A stretch of 64,000 bases of DNA from Ensifer sp. BR816 (GTDB lineage Bacteria; Pseudomonadota; Alphaproteobacteria; Rhizobiales; Rhizobiaceae), in NCBI RefSeq assembly GCF_000378985.1, contig NZ_KB905370.1, positions 3,741,342 to 3,805,341 of the forward strand, read 5' to 3'. The position numbers and the translations under genes were made by a program. Positions 45,267-55,214 of the stretch are shown one piece after another. The notes beneath the pieces were generated by a model, which was not told where the DNA came from, made no database searches, and saw only the letters and a program-made list of their open reading frames with translations. The first letter of the stretch is position 1; each line of letters begins with the position of its first letter.

Positions 45267-46973
45267 TCAGCCAACCGTGGCCAGTTCTGCGCCGAGGCTG
45301 ACGACCGCGCCCGCTTCGGTCTTAATGCGGATCCGACCCGCCTTCGGTGCAAGTATGCGAGTTTCCATCTTCATCGCTTCGATAACGGCGACAGCGTCGC
45401 CTTCCGCGACTTCCGCTCCGTCATCGACCAACCATTGCTGCAACGTGCCAGGAATCGGAGCGGTCACGCCGCCGTCGCTTACTGACGTAGCCTGTTGCAC
45501 GAGCTGCGGGGCGCCCAGACCGGAAAATAGGGCTGCGGGCAGGCCGATGGCGTGCCGCTTCCCATCGATCTCGACGAAGCTGCGTATCAGCCCACTTCCT
45601 GCCGGATCGACGCGGGGTGAAGGCTCCAAGCCGCGGAACTCCGTCTCGATCCAGTTGGTGAAGACGCCGAAGCCGTCCTCGCCGGTGAAATCGCGCTCAT
45701 CAAGCACCGCTCGGTGGAAAGGCAGCACGGAGGCGACCCCTTCGATGCGGAATTCGGCTAGCGCCCTCCGAGCCCGGATAAGCGCTTCCTCGCGGGTGGC
45801 GCCCGTGACGATCAGCTTTGCCATCATGGAATCGTAGAAGCCGGGGATCTCCGATCCAGTCTCGACGCCGGCATCAATGCGCACGCCAGGCCCTGCAGGG
45901 GCGCGGAAGCGGGTGATGAGGCCCGGAGTGGGCAGGAAGCCTCGCCCAGGATCCTCGGCATTAATGCGGAACTCGAAGGCATGGCCGCGCGGCTCAGGCG
46001 TCTCTGTGACAGAGAGCGGCAGGCCGTCAGCGATACGCAATTGCTCGATGACGATGTCGACGCCAGTCGTCTCTTCGGTCACCGGGTGCTCGACCTGAAG
46101 CCGCGTATTCACCTCGAGGAACGAGATTACCCCATTCTGCGAAAGCAGAAACTCCACGGTCCCTGCCCCAGTATAGCCGGCTTCCGTGCAGATGGCGCGG
46201 GCGGCGTCGTGAATGCGCGCACGCTGGTCGGCGGTGATGAAGGGAGCCGGAGCCTCTTCCACGAGCTTCTGGTTGCGCCGCTGCAGCGAGCAGTCGCGCG
46301 TACCGAGGACGACCGTGTTGCCGTGGCTGTCGGCAATGACCTGCGCCTCGATATGCCGGGGCCGGTCGAGGAACTGCTCCGCATAGCATTCACCGCGGCC
46401 AAAGGCTTCCTTCGCCTCGCGCACGGCTGAATCGAACAGTTCACCGACCTCGTCCAGCCGCCGTGCGACCTTCATGCCGCGGCCCCCGCCCCCAAAAGCA
46501 GCCTTTATGGCAAGCGGCAGGCCGGCTTGCTTGGCGAAGTCGACCGCCTCGGCAGCCGAAGCGAGCGGACCGTCCGAACCTTTGACGAGAGGCGCCCCGA
46601 CCTTGGCCGCAATGCGCCGCGCCTCGACCTTGTCTCCGAGCGCTGTTATGACCTCGGGGGCGGGACCGACCCAGGTAAGGCCCGCGTCGATCACCGCTTG
46701 TGCGAATTCGGTGCGTTCCGACAGGAAGCCATAACCGGGATGGACGGCGTCGGCGTCGGCCCGGCGGGCGATATCGAGGATCTTTTCGATGTTGAGATAA
46801 GTCTCCGCCGGGCGACCGGGACCGAGGCCGTAGGCCTCGTCGGCAATCTCGGCATGGAGTGATGCCGCATCGGCATCCGCATAAATGGCGACCGAGGCGA
46901 CGCCATAATCGCGCGCAGCCCGGGCGATGCGGATGGCGATTTCACCGCGATTGGCGATGAGCAGCTTTTTCAT
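45267..46973 (-). CDS. Biotin carboxylase fused to a biotin carrier domain, pxp-linked
   Basis: The 568-residue protein starts at [17 protein letters not shown]. The biotin carboxylase domain has the ATP-grasp glycine loop [14 protein letters not shown] and the catalytic [17 protein letters not shown] segment ([14 protein letters not shown]). A C-terminal carrier domain has the biotin site EAMKMET at Lys535. It overlaps the pxpB-pxpC fusion by 4 bp (ATGA). There is no acetyl-CoA, propionyl-CoA or pyruvate carboxyltransferase gene nearby. The KipI/KipA-like fusion may act as the carboxyltransferase, as it does in urea carboxylase. Annotation as acetyl-CoA carboxylase would be misleading; the real substrate is unknown. 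Confidence 0.9.
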   Translation of the reverse strand: MKKLLIANRGEIAIRIARAARDYGVASVAIYADADAASLHAEIADEAYGLGPGRPAETYLNIEKILDIARRADADAVHPGYGFLSERTEFAQAVIDAGLTWVGPAPEVITALGDKVEARRIAAKVGAPLVKGSDGPLASAAEAVDFAKQAGLPLAIKAAFGGGGRGMKVARRLDEVGELFDSAVREAKEAFGRGECYAEQFLDRPRHIEAQVIADSHGNTVVLGTRDCSLQRRNQKLVEEAPAPFITADQRARIHDAARAICTEAGYTGAGTVEFLLSQNGVISFLEVNTRLQVEHPVTEETTGVDIVIEQLRIADGLPLSVTETPEPRGHAFEFRINAEDPGRGFLPTPGLITRFRAPAGPGVRIDAGVETGSEIPGFYDSMMAKLIVTGATREEALIRARRALAEFRIEGVASVLPFHRAVLDERDFTGEDGFGVFTNWIETEFRGLEPSPRVDPAGSGLIRSFVEIDGKRHAIGLPAALFSGLGAPQLVQQATSVSDGGVTAPIPGTLQQWLVDDGAEVAEGDAVAVIEAMKMETRILAPKAGRIRIKTEAGAVVSLGAELATVG

Positions 46974-48568
46974 CGGTCGGTATCCTTCATATGCGGATCG
47001 AAGGCGGCGATCGAATTGAAACGGATGCGCGCGCCGATTGGGATCTGGCCGGCCAGATCGAGGTGATGGGCTGCAACCACGCCGATCACCGGATAGCCGC
47101 CGGTCAGCGGGTGGTCGGCAAGGAAGAGCACTGGCTGGCCGCTGTGTGGCACCTGTATCGAGCCGAGCGCCGTGCCTTCGGAGGGAAGCTCCGCCGCGTC
47201 GCGTCGTTCGAGCGGTGCGGCCCCGGAGAGGCGCACGCCGACGCGGCTCGATTCGGCAGTGACCTCCCACTCCTGCGAGAGAAAGGTTTGCACGCCTTCG
47301 TCCGTGAACCAGTCGGTTCGCGGGCCGAGCACCACGTCAAGAGACACGGTCTCGCCCGCGCGCGGCAGGTGGTCCGGTTCGGGCCGGTGGGGGTCGACGG
47401 CGCCGGCCGGTCCGCTCGCCGGAACGAGGACATCGCCCGTAGCAATCGGCGGTGGCCCGATCTTCGCCAGCGTGTCGATCGAGGCCGATTCGAGGACAGT
47501 CTCGACAGCGAAGCCGCCGCGGAGCGCCAGATAGCTGCGCATCCCTTCGCTCGGCACGCCGAGCGTCAACTCGTCGCCGGCGTCGAGCGCAAACGGATGA
47601 GCAAACGGGGCGGAGACTGCGCGGCCGCCCGGCGTGCGAATTTCCAGCGGGCACGGCGCGCCCGTTAACGCCAGCGTCACGGGCCGGTCGGCCCTGACTG
47701 CGAAGCCCCCGAAAGTGATCTCGATCGCCGCGGTATCGCTCGGATTGCCGACACAGAGATTTGCGTTGCGAAGTGCGGCGCGATCGAGCGCGCCGGACCT
47801 CGAGACGCCCTGATCTGCCCGACCGGGACGGCCGAGGTCCTGGTAAAGCGCCGGTCGGTCGGCGCGGATAACGCGCAAGCCCCCTCCCGGCGCCGCGACG
47901 TCCGCCTGCCGTTCGGGCACGGAGGCCGGCACCAGGGTGCCCTTGGCCATATCGCGAAAGCGCACGCGATCGCCAGGGGCAAGCAGCGCCGCCCGGGGGC
48001 GGGCTGTATCCCACATGCAAAGCGGTGTTGTGCCGAGAAGCTGCCAACCGCCTGGGCTGTCAGTTGGATAAATGCCACCGAACGTGCCGGCTATCGCCAC
48101 GGAACCGGCCGGAATTCGCACCCGGGGGGTCTTGCGGCGCGGCACGTCGAACGCGGGATCATCGCAGGTCATGTAGGCGAAACCCGGTGCGAAGCCGGTG
48201 AAGGCTACGGTGTAGGTCGCGTCGGTGTGGCGGCGGATGAGTTCTTCCACCGGCCAGCCGAGAAATTCGGCAATGTCGCCCAAATCCTCACCGTCATAGG
48301 TCACTGGAATATCGAACGTCTCGCCCTGCCGCACACTCCGCATCGAAAGATCGATCCGCGCAACGAATGCGGCGATCGCGGAGCGGTCGGTGACGAGCGG
48401 GTCGAAGCGGATCATCACGGTGCGTGCGGCCGGAACGAACTCCTTCACCCCATCCGGCCGGGTGGCCAACAAACTATCGAGTAACGTCAGCGTCGTTTCC
48501 AGGTCGTCCAATTCGACCAGAAGAGCATCAGCGCCGGCGGGCAGAAACCGTAGGCAGCGGTCAGGCAT
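46970..48568 (-). CDS. Fused 5-oxoprolinase subunits B and C (KipI-KipA type)
   Basis: The 532-residue protein starts at [20 protein letters not shown]. Residues 1-215 are PxpB/KipI (AHS1), with [20 protein letters not shown] and [20 protein letters not shown]. Residues 235-532 are PxpC/KipA (AHS2), with [19 protein letters not shown] and [18 protein letters not shown]. Most bacteria encode these as separate genes that form 5-oxoprolinase with PxpA, opening 5-oxo-L-proline to glutamate with ATP. The same two domains form the carboxyltransferase of urea carboxylase. It overlaps pxpA by 8 bp and the biotin carboxylase by 4 bp. Confidence 0.92.
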   Translation of the reverse strand: MPDRCLRFLPAGADALLVELDDLETTLTLLDSLLATRPDGVKEFVPAARTVMIRFDPLVTDRSAIAAFVARIDLSMRSVRQGETFDIPVTYDGEDLGDIAEFLGWPVEELIRRHTDATYTVAFTGFAPGFAYMTCDDPAFDVPRRKTPRVRIPAGSVAIAGTFGGIYPTDSPGGWQLLGTTPLCMWDTARPRAALLAPGDRVRFRDMAKGTLVPASVPERQADVAAPGGGLRVIRADRPALYQDLGRPGRADQGVSRSGALDRAALRNANLCVGNPSDTAAIEITFGGFAVRADRPVTLALTGAPCPLEIRTPGGRAVSAPFAHPFALDAGDELTLGVPSEGMRSYLALRGGFAVETVLESASIDTLAKIGPPPIATGDVLVPASGPAGAVDPHRPEPDHLPRAGETVSLDVVLGPRTDWFTDEGVQTFLSQEWEVTAESSRVGVRLSGAAPLERRDAAELPSEGTALGSIQVPHSGQPVLFLADHPLTGGYPVIGVVAAHHLDLAGQIPIGARIRFNSIAAFDPHMKDTDR

Positions 48569-49346
48569 TAGCCAAATCCCGGATCGAGCCAGCAAAGGGC
48601 TTCAGCTCGACGCCGCTTGCGATGAGTCTGTCGCGCACCGCCCGGGCGAGTGCAACGGCGGAGGGCGTGTCACCGTGGATGCAAATGGATTGCGCTTCGA
48701 GGACCATGTCGGTGCCGTCGATCGCGGTGATCCGATGCTCGCTGACCATGCGGAGCATCCGCGTCGCGACGACCTCAGCGTCGTGGATGACCGCGCCCGG
48801 CAGCCGGCGACTGACAAGGCTGCCGTCGCCGTTGTAGGCGCGATCGGCGAAGGCCTCGCACACGACCGTCAACCCAGCCGCGCGGGCTTGCTCGACAATC
48901 GGGGCACCCGCGAGCGCCATGAGTATCAGCGAGGGATCGACCGCCTTGATCCCGGCAATCACGTCGTCCGCTTGGCGCATATCGTTGGCGATAGTATTAT
49001 AAAGCGCTCCGTGCGGCTTGACGTAGCGAACTTCGGTGCCGGCGGCCTTCGCGAGGCCCTGCAGCGCGCCGATTTGGTAGATCGTATCGCCTACGAGCTC
49101 GGCGCTCGAGGGGTCCATGTTGCGCCGGCCGAAGCCGACCAGGTCTCGATAGCCGATATGGGCGCCAACCGAGACGCCGCGTCGCGCGGCCTCACGTAAA
49201 ACCGTAAGGATGCCCGCCGGATCGCCTGCATGAAAGCCGCAGGCAATGTTGGCGCTGGTGACAATGCCGAGCATCGAGGCATCGTCACCCATCGGCCAGG
49301 GGCCGAAACTTTCGCCGAGATCGCTATTGAGATCGATGCTTGCCAT
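48561..49346 (-). CDS. pxpA: 5-oxoprolinase subunit A (LamB/YcsF family)
   Basis: This is a 261-residue cytosolic protein with the family opening [52 protein letters not shown] and [12 protein letters not shown]. These match the metal-binding and ATP-linked fold of PxpA. It is the first gene of the pxpA / pxpBC / biotin carboxylase operon. The unit would use 5-oxoproline or a related lactam, including spontaneous pyroglutamate from glutamine or glutamate. Upstream lie 179 bp to the sugar ABC ATPase; promoter not assigned. Confidence 0.93.
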   Translation of the reverse strand: MASIDLNSDLGESFGPWPMGDDASMLGIVTSANIACGFHAGDPAGILTVLREAARRGVSVGAHIGYRDLVGFGRRNMDPSSAELVGDTIYQIGALQGLAKAAGTEVRYVKPHGALYNTIANDMRQADDVIAGIKAVDPSLILMALAGAPIVEQARAAGLTVVCEAFADRAYNGDGSLVSRRLPGAVIHDAEVVATRMLRMVSEHRITAIDGTDMVLEAQSICIHGDTPSAVALARAVRDRLIASGVELKPFAGSIRDLANA

Positions 49347-49525
49347 ATCACAGCCTGTTTCGAGTGGTTTCTTGATGCGGTTAAGACCTTAGCTCACGAA
49401 CGCTGAAGACCTGCCGATGGAAGGTTTCGTGGACCTTGCACAGGTCAGATCTTTGTTTTTCGTGGCACCGGTCCCAGTCGATGCACACCAGTCGCTTCAG
49501 CGGGTCTCTGCCGCCACCGTGGTGG

Positions 49526-51064
49526 TCATTGTGCTGCAAGCTCCATGATCTTTACCTGATCGGCTTCCGCGCGATCCAAAATGCCGGACAAACGCCCCTG
49601 ACGTATAGTCATGACACGGTCGCTCATCCCGAGGATCTCGGGCATCTCCGAGGAGATCATGATCACCGCCAGGCCTTCGCCGGCAAGATTAGAGATCATG
49701 CGGTGGATTTCCGCCTTAGCGCCGACGTCGATACCCCGGGTAGGCTCGTCAAGTATGAGGATGCGCGGCTTCGTCAACAGCCAGCGGGCGATGAGTACCT
49801 TCTGCTGATTGCCTCCGGAGAGATTCAGGATCAACTCCTCCATGTTTGGGGTTTTGACCCTCAGCGCGCTTGTCATAGCATCACAGTCGCGGGACAGCCG
49901 TGTTTGATCGACGAAGCCGCGCCGGACATAGCCGCTGCGCAGCGCCGCCATCTGCATGTTTTCCTGGATGTTGAGAAGCAGAAAACAGCCGGACTCCTTG
50001 CGTTCTTCGGTGAGGAAGGCCATGCCATGTTCCATGGCGACAGCAGGCGAATCCACAACCACCTTCTTGCCACCAATCTCGATAGTACCCGAGGTCGCCG
50101 GGGTGACGCCAAAGATCGTCTCGGCTATATTGGAACGCCCCGCACCAACCAGGCCCGCGATGCCGAGGATCTCGCCGGCTCGTAAGTCGAAGGAAATGCC
50201 CTCGAAGAGGCCGGCCAGTCCGAGATTGCTCACTCTCAGGACGACGTCGCCAATCGGGGCGGGTGTCTTCGGAAACATCTGCGAGAGCTCGCGACCAACC
50301 ATCATTCGAATAACGTCGTCGCGGGTGACCTCGTTGGCGGCTCTGGTCGCGATGTGCTTGCCGTCACGAAAGACCGAGACCTCATCGGCAATTTCGAAAA
50401 GCTCGTTCATCTTATGCGTTATGTAGATGATCCCCTTTCCGGCTTCCCTGAGTGTTCGGATGATCCGGAAAAGGTGCTCCACCTCACGCTCGGTCAGAGT
50501 CGAGGTAGGCTCGTCCATGATCAGGACGTCTGATTCATAGGAAACCGCTTTCGCGATCTCGACCATTTGTCGGCTGGCGACGGAGAGCTTACCGACTTGT
50601 TCGTCCGGGTCTATATCGATCCCGAGGCGGTCGAAGAGTTCCAGCGTGCGGCGGCGCAACTCGTCGTGGTCGATAAAGCCAAATCGGTTCTTCGGCTCGC
50701 GGCGAATCCATACGTTTTCCGAGACCGTCATCGGCGCCATGAGGTTGAGCTCTTGGTGGATCATGGCGATTCCGTTGTCGAGCGCGTCGAGCGGGCTGTT
50801 CAGCCGGATCGATTGGCCGCGCCACTTAAATTCCCCGGCATCCGGCGTGTAGATCCCGGCAATGATCTTCATCAATGTCGACTTGCCGGCACCGTTCTCG
50901 CCCATGAGCGCATGCACGCTGCCGCGGCGAACCCGGAATGAGACATTGTCGAGCGCAACGACCCCCGCAAATTCCTTGCGGACGTTTTCGACCTCCAAGA
51001 GATACTCGGAGTTAGGCAGCGCACCCGTTTCGCGAACGACCTTGATTGTAGATGGTGACAGCAT
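49526..51064 (-). CDS. Ribose/sugar-type ABC importer ATPase with two ABC domains (orphan)
   Basis: The 512-residue RbsA/XylG/MglA-like protein has Walker [10 protein letters not shown] and a degenerate signature region near SVASRQMVE in the first ABC domain, with Walker [12 protein letters not shown]. The second ABC domain has the usual altered Walker A (GLVGAGRSN), the signature NLSGGNQQK and Walker [12 protein letters not shown]. It would power uptake of a pentose, hexose or polyol. No permease or binding-protein gene is next to it, only two LacI regulators upstream, so the importer is incomplete here. Confidence 0.92.
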   Translation of the reverse strand: MLSPSTIKVVRETGALPNSEYLLEVENVRKEFAGVVALDNVSFRVRRGSVHALMGENGAGKSTLMKIIAGIYTPDAGEFKWRGQSIRLNSPLDALDNGIAMIHQELNLMAPMTVSENVWIRREPKNRFGFIDHDELRRRTLELFDRLGIDIDPDEQVGKLSVASRQMVEIAKAVSYESDVLIMDEPTSTLTEREVEHLFRIIRTLREAGKGIIYITHKMNELFEIADEVSVFRDGKHIATRAANEVTRDDVIRMMVGRELSQMFPKTPAPIGDVVLRVSNLGLAGLFEGISFDLRAGEILGIAGLVGAGRSNIAETIFGVTPATSGTIEIGGKKVVVDSPAVAMEHGMAFLTEERKESGCFLLLNIQENMQMAALRSGYVRRGFVDQTRLSRDCDAMTSALRVKTPNMEELILNLSGGNQQKVLIARWLLTKPRILILDEPTRGIDVGAKAEIHRMISNLAGEGLAVIMISSEMPEILGMSDRVMTIRQGRLSGILDRAEADQVKIMELAAQ

Positions 51065-51235
51065 GCTGTTAGCCTTTCACGCTCCGCCCTTCGGCGTAGG
51101 ACCTGATAGAATTGATGCGCCGCAACTTTGAAACTCGCCCGAGACCGTATTGGCGATCTCATTCATTTTCTTCTTTTCCCCGCTGCACTTTGGTGTCCGG
51201 CAAGTGCTGTTGCTCCGGCCCTCTTTGCTGCTCCT

Positions 51236-52222
51236 CTAAGCAGACTGCCGGATCGTCAGTGAAAACGGCAGGATGACGGTTCGGTTGTGATCGTTCGTGG
51301 CGGGCGTTTCGTTGATCAGCTCCGCAATCGCAGGGCCGAAATCGAACGCCGGAACCTTGACGGTCGTGAGCCAAGGAGCAAGCCACCCGTTCACGCGATT
51401 GTCGTCGAACCCGAAGATGATCAGCTCTTCGGGAATCCGCATGTTCCTCTCCATGGCGGCCCGATAAACACCGTAGGCGATCATGTCGTTGGCGCAGAAG
51501 ACTGTGTATCGACGGCTGCGGTCAGCCAGAAGAAGCGAACCTTGCTGGTAGCCGGCCTCCATCGTGAAAGCGCACTCGAACCGGAGGACTTGGCGCATCT
51601 CGCCGACACCGGCGAGAAAGCCTTCAAGGCGCCGACTGCTTCCCGGATAATGTCGTGGCCCGTGGATTGCCACGCAGTTCTCGTAGCCATGCTCGATGAA
51701 ATAGCGTCCGACCGCGAAGCCGGCAGCGAAGTTATCAATCCCGACATAGGGAGCGACAATGCCGGGCGCGGGCCGGCGATTCACGAATATGAGGTTGTTT
51801 TGCCGCTCGGCCATCTCGCGCAATCGCGGTGTATCCATTGCGCCCTGTAGAACGATCGCTCGCGCACGCAGGCCCTGCGCATCTGCGAGCAGGCCGTCCT
51901 GCTTCTCAGCGTTTTCAGCCGTGTTTGCGAGCACCAATGAAAGTCCAATGCCTTTGAGCGCATTCTCAACCGACGCTGCGACATCGGCGGTAAAGAGGTT
52001 GGTGGCATCGGGCACCAGCATCATCACGACCCGGCTGCTCGCCAGTCGGAGCGAGCGACCGATCTCCGAGGGCGTGTAACCGAGCTCCTCTGCGGCACTG
52101 CGTACACTCTCAATTGTCTCGGGAGCAATCGCGCTCGTCTTGCCTGTGAAGAACCGCGAAACCGTGGCGGTGGAAACCCCGGAAAGGCGTGCTACATCGC
52201 GGATGGTCGGCGGCTTGGCCAT
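51236..52222 (-). CDS. LacI-family regulator, copy 1
   Basis: The 328-residue protein starts at MAKPPTIRDVARLSGVSTAT. The helix-turn-helix fills residues 5-25, the hinge is YTPSEIGRSLRLA, and a periplasmic-binding-protein-type sensor domain runs to the end. It is about 80 percent identical by eye to copy 2 (52512-53498), with equal length and no gaps noticed. It should repress nearby sugar genes until an inducer binds. Upstream at 52386-52431 lie two operator-like sites, so autoregulation is likely. Frames upstream of 52222 are not family-like. Confidence 0.92.
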   Translation of the reverse strand: MAKPPTIRDVARLSGVSTATVSRFFTGKTSAIAPETIESVRSAAEELGYTPSEIGRSLRLASSRVVMMLVPDATNLFTADVAASVENALKGIGLSLVLANTAENAEKQDGLLADAQGLRARAIVLQGAMDTPRLREMAERQNNLIFVNRRPAPGIVAPYVGIDNFAAGFAVGRYFIEHGYENCVAIHGPRHYPGSSRRLEGFLAGVGEMRQVLRFECAFTMEAGYQQGSLLLADRSRRYTVFCANDMIAYGVYRAAMERNMRIPEELIIFGFDDNRVNGWLAPWLTTVKVPAFDFGPAIAELINETPATNDHNRTVILPFSLTIRQSA

Positions 52223-52385
52223 TTCATTTTGTCCAGATGTTTCGAGGAGGTCCGCGTTCGCCCCACTTGGATTGCAAGTGCTCTTGGTTCCATGATTGAA
52301 GGGGCCCTGCCACTCGGCGAAAGCCCACCTTTCAAGCGCTCTGCCACTCGCGTCCAAACGTGCATGAATTTTTCAATTTCCGTAA

Positions 52386-52431
52386 TGTAAACGTGTACAC
52401 TATGCAAAATGCCGATGTCAACGATTACATG
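52386..52431. promoter_or_regulatory. LacI-type tandem operators ahead of copy 1
   Basis: TGTAAACGTGTACA (52386-52399) is a near-perfect palindrome around the CG centre typical of LacI-family sites. ATGTCAACGATTACATG (52415-52431) is the second box and occurs identically at 53601-53617. The two centres are about 30 bp apart, near three helical turns. Confidence 0.65.
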
Positions 52432-52511
52432 AGGGGATTTGTTTATCCCGGAAAGGAAGGCCCGGCTTTGGCAGCAAGTGCGCTCGCTCGTTTGCGAGTC
52501 CCTGCCCTTGT

Positions 52512-53498
52512 CTAAGCAGACTTTCTGATCGTCAGCGTAAACGGAAGAATAACGTTCCTATTGGGATCGTCGGAGGCGATCGGCTCATGAATGAGTTTGG
52601 CGATGGCAGGCCCGAAATCGAACGCCGGAACCTTCACGGTGGAGAGCCAAGGCGCCAGCCACTCGTTCAACCGATTGTCGTCGAAGCCGAAGATCACCAG
52701 ATCGTCGGGCACGCGCATGCTCTTCTCCATGGCGGCGCGATAAACCCCATAGGCAATCATGTCGTTGCCGCAAAATACCGCATATCTACGGGTGTGATCA
52801 GCCAGCAGCAACTGACCTTGGCGGTAACCCGCCTCCATGGTGTATGCGCTCTCAAACTGAAAAACAGGGCGCTCCTGCCCGAGACCGGCAAGGAAGCCAT
52901 CAAGCCGCTCAGTGCTGCCGGAGTAATGGCGCGGTCCGTGAATTGCAACGCAGTTCTCATACCCGCGCTCCACGAAATAGCGGCCGACCGCGCGACCCGC
53001 CGCGAAGTTGTCGATGCCCACGTAGGGAGCGATGATTCCCGGCGCCGGGCGACGATTGACAAAAATAAAGTTGTTCTGCCGCGAAGCCATGTCACGCAGG
53101 CGCGGCGTATCTATTGCACCTTGCAGCACAATCGCGCGCGCCCGCAGACCTTGTGCGTCGGAGAGTAGCCGGTCCTGCTGTTCCGCATTTTCGGAAGCGT
53201 TCGCCAGCACCATAGAGAGGCCGAAATCTTTCAGCGCCTGTTCGACTGACGCCGCAACATCCGCAGTAAAGGGATTCGTTGCATCGGGGACCAACATCAC
53301 GACCACACGGCTGCGAGCCAGGCGGAGCGAGCGCCCAATCTCTGATGGCGTATACCCAAGAGCCTCGGCGGCGTTACGCACACTCTCGATGGTTTCAGGT
53401 GAAATCGCATCAGTCTTCCCGGTAAAGTATCGAGACACTGTGGCGGTCGATACACCCGACAGGCGTGCCACGTCGTGGACAGTCGGCGGCTTGCTCAT
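52512..53498 (-). CDS. LacI-family regulator, copy 2
   Basis: The 328-residue protein starts at MSKPPTVHDVARLSGVSTAT with the same hinge (YTPSEIGRSLRLA) and a sensor domain containing PGIIAPYVGIDNFAAGRAVG. The DNA-recognition helix is nearly the same as in copy 1 (VSTATVSRYFTGK versus VSTATVSRFFTGK), so both probably bind the same operators. Differences concentrate in the sensor domain, which suggests a change in inducer or activity after duplication. An operator copy lies at 53601-53617, about 103 bp upstream. Confidence 0.92.
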   Translation of the reverse strand: MSKPPTVHDVARLSGVSTATVSRYFTGKTDAISPETIESVRNAAEALGYTPSEIGRSLRLARSRVVVMLVPDATNPFTADVAASVEQALKDFGLSMVLANASENAEQQDRLLSDAQGLRARAIVLQGAIDTPRLRDMASRQNNFIFVNRRPAPGIIAPYVGIDNFAAGRAVGRYFVERGYENCVAIHGPRHYSGSTERLDGFLAGLGQERPVFQFESAYTMEAGYRQGQLLLADHTRRYAVFCGNDMIAYGVYRAAMEKSMRVPDDLVIFGFDDNRLNEWLAPWLSTVKVPAFDFGPAIAKLIHEPIASDDPNRNVILPFTLTIRKSA

Positions 53499-53885
53499 CT
53501 AAACTCGCTCAATCCAAAGAGAAAAACGTCGCCGGGGCTGCGTTCGAAGCCCATGCAGTGCTGTACACACGGCGTGGCATTTGATCAACTAGAATGACCA
53601 ATGTCAACGATTACATGCCTGAGCGCGGCTCGCAGGTCCCATCCGAAAGGCGGTCTGCCTCTGAAAAATGGGACTCATCAGGTGAGAACGAAACAAGGTC
53701 CATCATCGTCATTGTTCACAACCAGCGCGACCAGGGCGTGTTAGGCTTCCGGTTTGTCCAATCGAGGACATGAAACGCCTCTTAAGCGATACAGCCGACG
53801 CCGATGACAGCATATCCGACCACTGCGCTTGAATGCCCATCAGCGTTGCAGTCCGCGAGCCGATTGGCATTGCTTTTGAGGCCAT
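53499..53885. promoter_or_regulatory. Upstream region of LacI copy 2 with one operator
   Basis: The stretch contains the ATGTCAACGATTACATG box at 53601-53617 and a half-site TGTACAC near 53563. No gene is recognised in the remaining bases up to the end of the dehydrogenase gene. Confidence 0.55.
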
Positions 53886-54866
53886 TTACATTGCGTAGAA
53901 TGCGGGACGTGCTTCAATCGTTAGCTGTGCTGTGGCGTTCGCTCCGAGTGCCGCGACGATCTGTTCTGCCAGAGACCTGGTGACATATCCGTCCCACGCG
54001 CCAGCCCCGTGACTGGACTCACCCGTTCTTACAGATCTTACCCAAGCATTCATCTGGCTTGTGTAGGCATTTCGGAAGCGTGGCACCCAATTTTCTGGAT
54101 AAGTTGAGCCGTGATGACCAGCGACATTCCTGACAGTGGCGGTTGGGAGGGCGGTCTCGATAGTTCCATCACGGCCGACGAGCTGCGAATGCACATGATA
54201 ACCGTAGCCGCAGTTCATGAAGATCTCGGTTGAAACGATCTCGTTCTGGTCGGTCTGCATTGTGATCATCAGCGGGTCACCACCCGGCCCGGAATAAACC
54301 CGCGCCGACACCATCTCCGAGCCGAGCAGCCACCTACTCATGTCGATCTCGTGGACAAAGGCATTCGTCACCGACATCGGTCCGCTGAACCATGCAGGCA
54401 CGACGGGATTGCGATGGACGTTGTGCAGGATGACCGGCTTTCCAATTTCCCCTGCTTCACGCAGCCGTTTCATCTCTACATAGGGCGCATCGAAGCGCCG
54501 CATGTAGCCAACTTGAACCAGTCGCCGCCCTTTGGCGACCTCTGCCTCGACAACTTGAAGCGCCTCGGCCTCGGTGAGTGCAAGGGGCTTTTCGCACAGC
54601 ACTGGCTTACCCACTTCGATGCAAGCCAGCACGAGGCTGCCGTGCATCGCATCCGGCGCGGCGATCACAATCGCTTCGACGTGATCCGAGTTGATCAGCT
54701 CGAGCGGATCAGTGAACACCCTACGTCCTCCGGCTGCGGCACGGGCACGGTCTTCGTCAGCATCGCAAACGGCCGAAAGCTGCGCCCCGCTGGTCTCCTC
54801 GCGAAGAATGCGGGAATGTTCCGAGCCCATCACCCCGGTTCCAATTACACCTACCGCGACGCTCAT
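53886..54866 (-). CDS. Gfo/Idh/MocA-family dehydrogenase (inositol-dehydrogenase-like)
   Basis: The 326-residue NAD(P)-dependent oxidoreductase has a Rossmann opening (VGVIGTGVMGSEHSRIL), the conserved VLCEKPLALTEAEA (EKP at about 93-95), and the active-site segment NAFVHEIDMSRWLL with the catalytic His/Asp pair. It likely oxidises inositol, a sugar or a sugar derivative. The operator shared with the LacI genes (55060-55106) lies about 194 bp upstream, which ties it to the same regulon. It is transcribed away from the LysR gene. Confidence 0.9.
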   Translation of the reverse strand: MSVAVGVIGTGVMGSEHSRILREETSGAQLSAVCDADEDRARAAAGGRRVFTDPLELINSDHVEAIVIAAPDAMHGSLVLACIEVGKPVLCEKPLALTEAEALQVVEAEVAKGRRLVQVGYMRRFDAPYVEMKRLREAGEIGKPVILHNVHRNPVVPAWFSGPMSVTNAFVHEIDMSRWLLGSEMVSARVYSGPGGDPLMITMQTDQNEIVSTEIFMNCGYGYHVHSQLVGRDGTIETALPTATVRNVAGHHGSTYPENWVPRFRNAYTSQMNAWVRSVRTGESSHGAGAWDGYVTRSLAEQIVAALGANATAQLTIEARPAFYAM

Positions 54867-55214
54867 TGCCCACCTACCCGAATGAATAGAGGGTTAAGGC
54901 AGCAGAGTTTTCGATGTTTGTTGTCATCCCTTACCTCTCCCTTCCTGGCCGCAGTCCCTGCGGGTGACATGCTAGCGCGAAGGTTCCCCTTCACCACCGG
55001 CGGGCAGTTTCTGAAGCCAACTTGTGAACCCACACAGGGTTTGACGGCCGCCTTGCGAATGTTAACGTATACAAACCGCGATTTTTGTCTATGTCAACGA
55101 TAACATCCAGTTTACGGTGGAAGTAGAGCATGCGCGGCGGCGATTGGATCCCAAGCCCTTTAGAAGTTCGGGCGCGCCGCGGATGGGTATCGATGGAGAT
55201 TATGGGGACCTAGA
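54867..55214. promoter_or_regulatory. Divergent control region between the dehydrogenase and the LysR gene
   Basis: This 348-bp intergenic region contains the third operator pair: TGTTAACGTATACA (55060-55073) and ATGTCAACGATAACAT (55091-55106). Their spacing, 31 bp, matches the pair at 52386-52431. It may control both divergent genes. No coding sequence is seen. Confidence 0.6.
55060..55106. promoter_or_regulatory. LacI-type tandem operators, third site
   Basis: Two CG-centred boxes, TGTTAACGTATACA and ATGTCAACGATAACAT, have starts 31 bp apart and match the arrangement upstream of LacI copy 1. The second box differs from the other copies at one base of the core and at the final G. Confidence 0.65.

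Noticed and set aside
45267-46973. Calling this gene acetyl-CoA carboxylase subunit accC
   Set aside because: It has a fused carrier domain and overlaps pxp genes; a housekeeping accC is normally separate and paired with accB.
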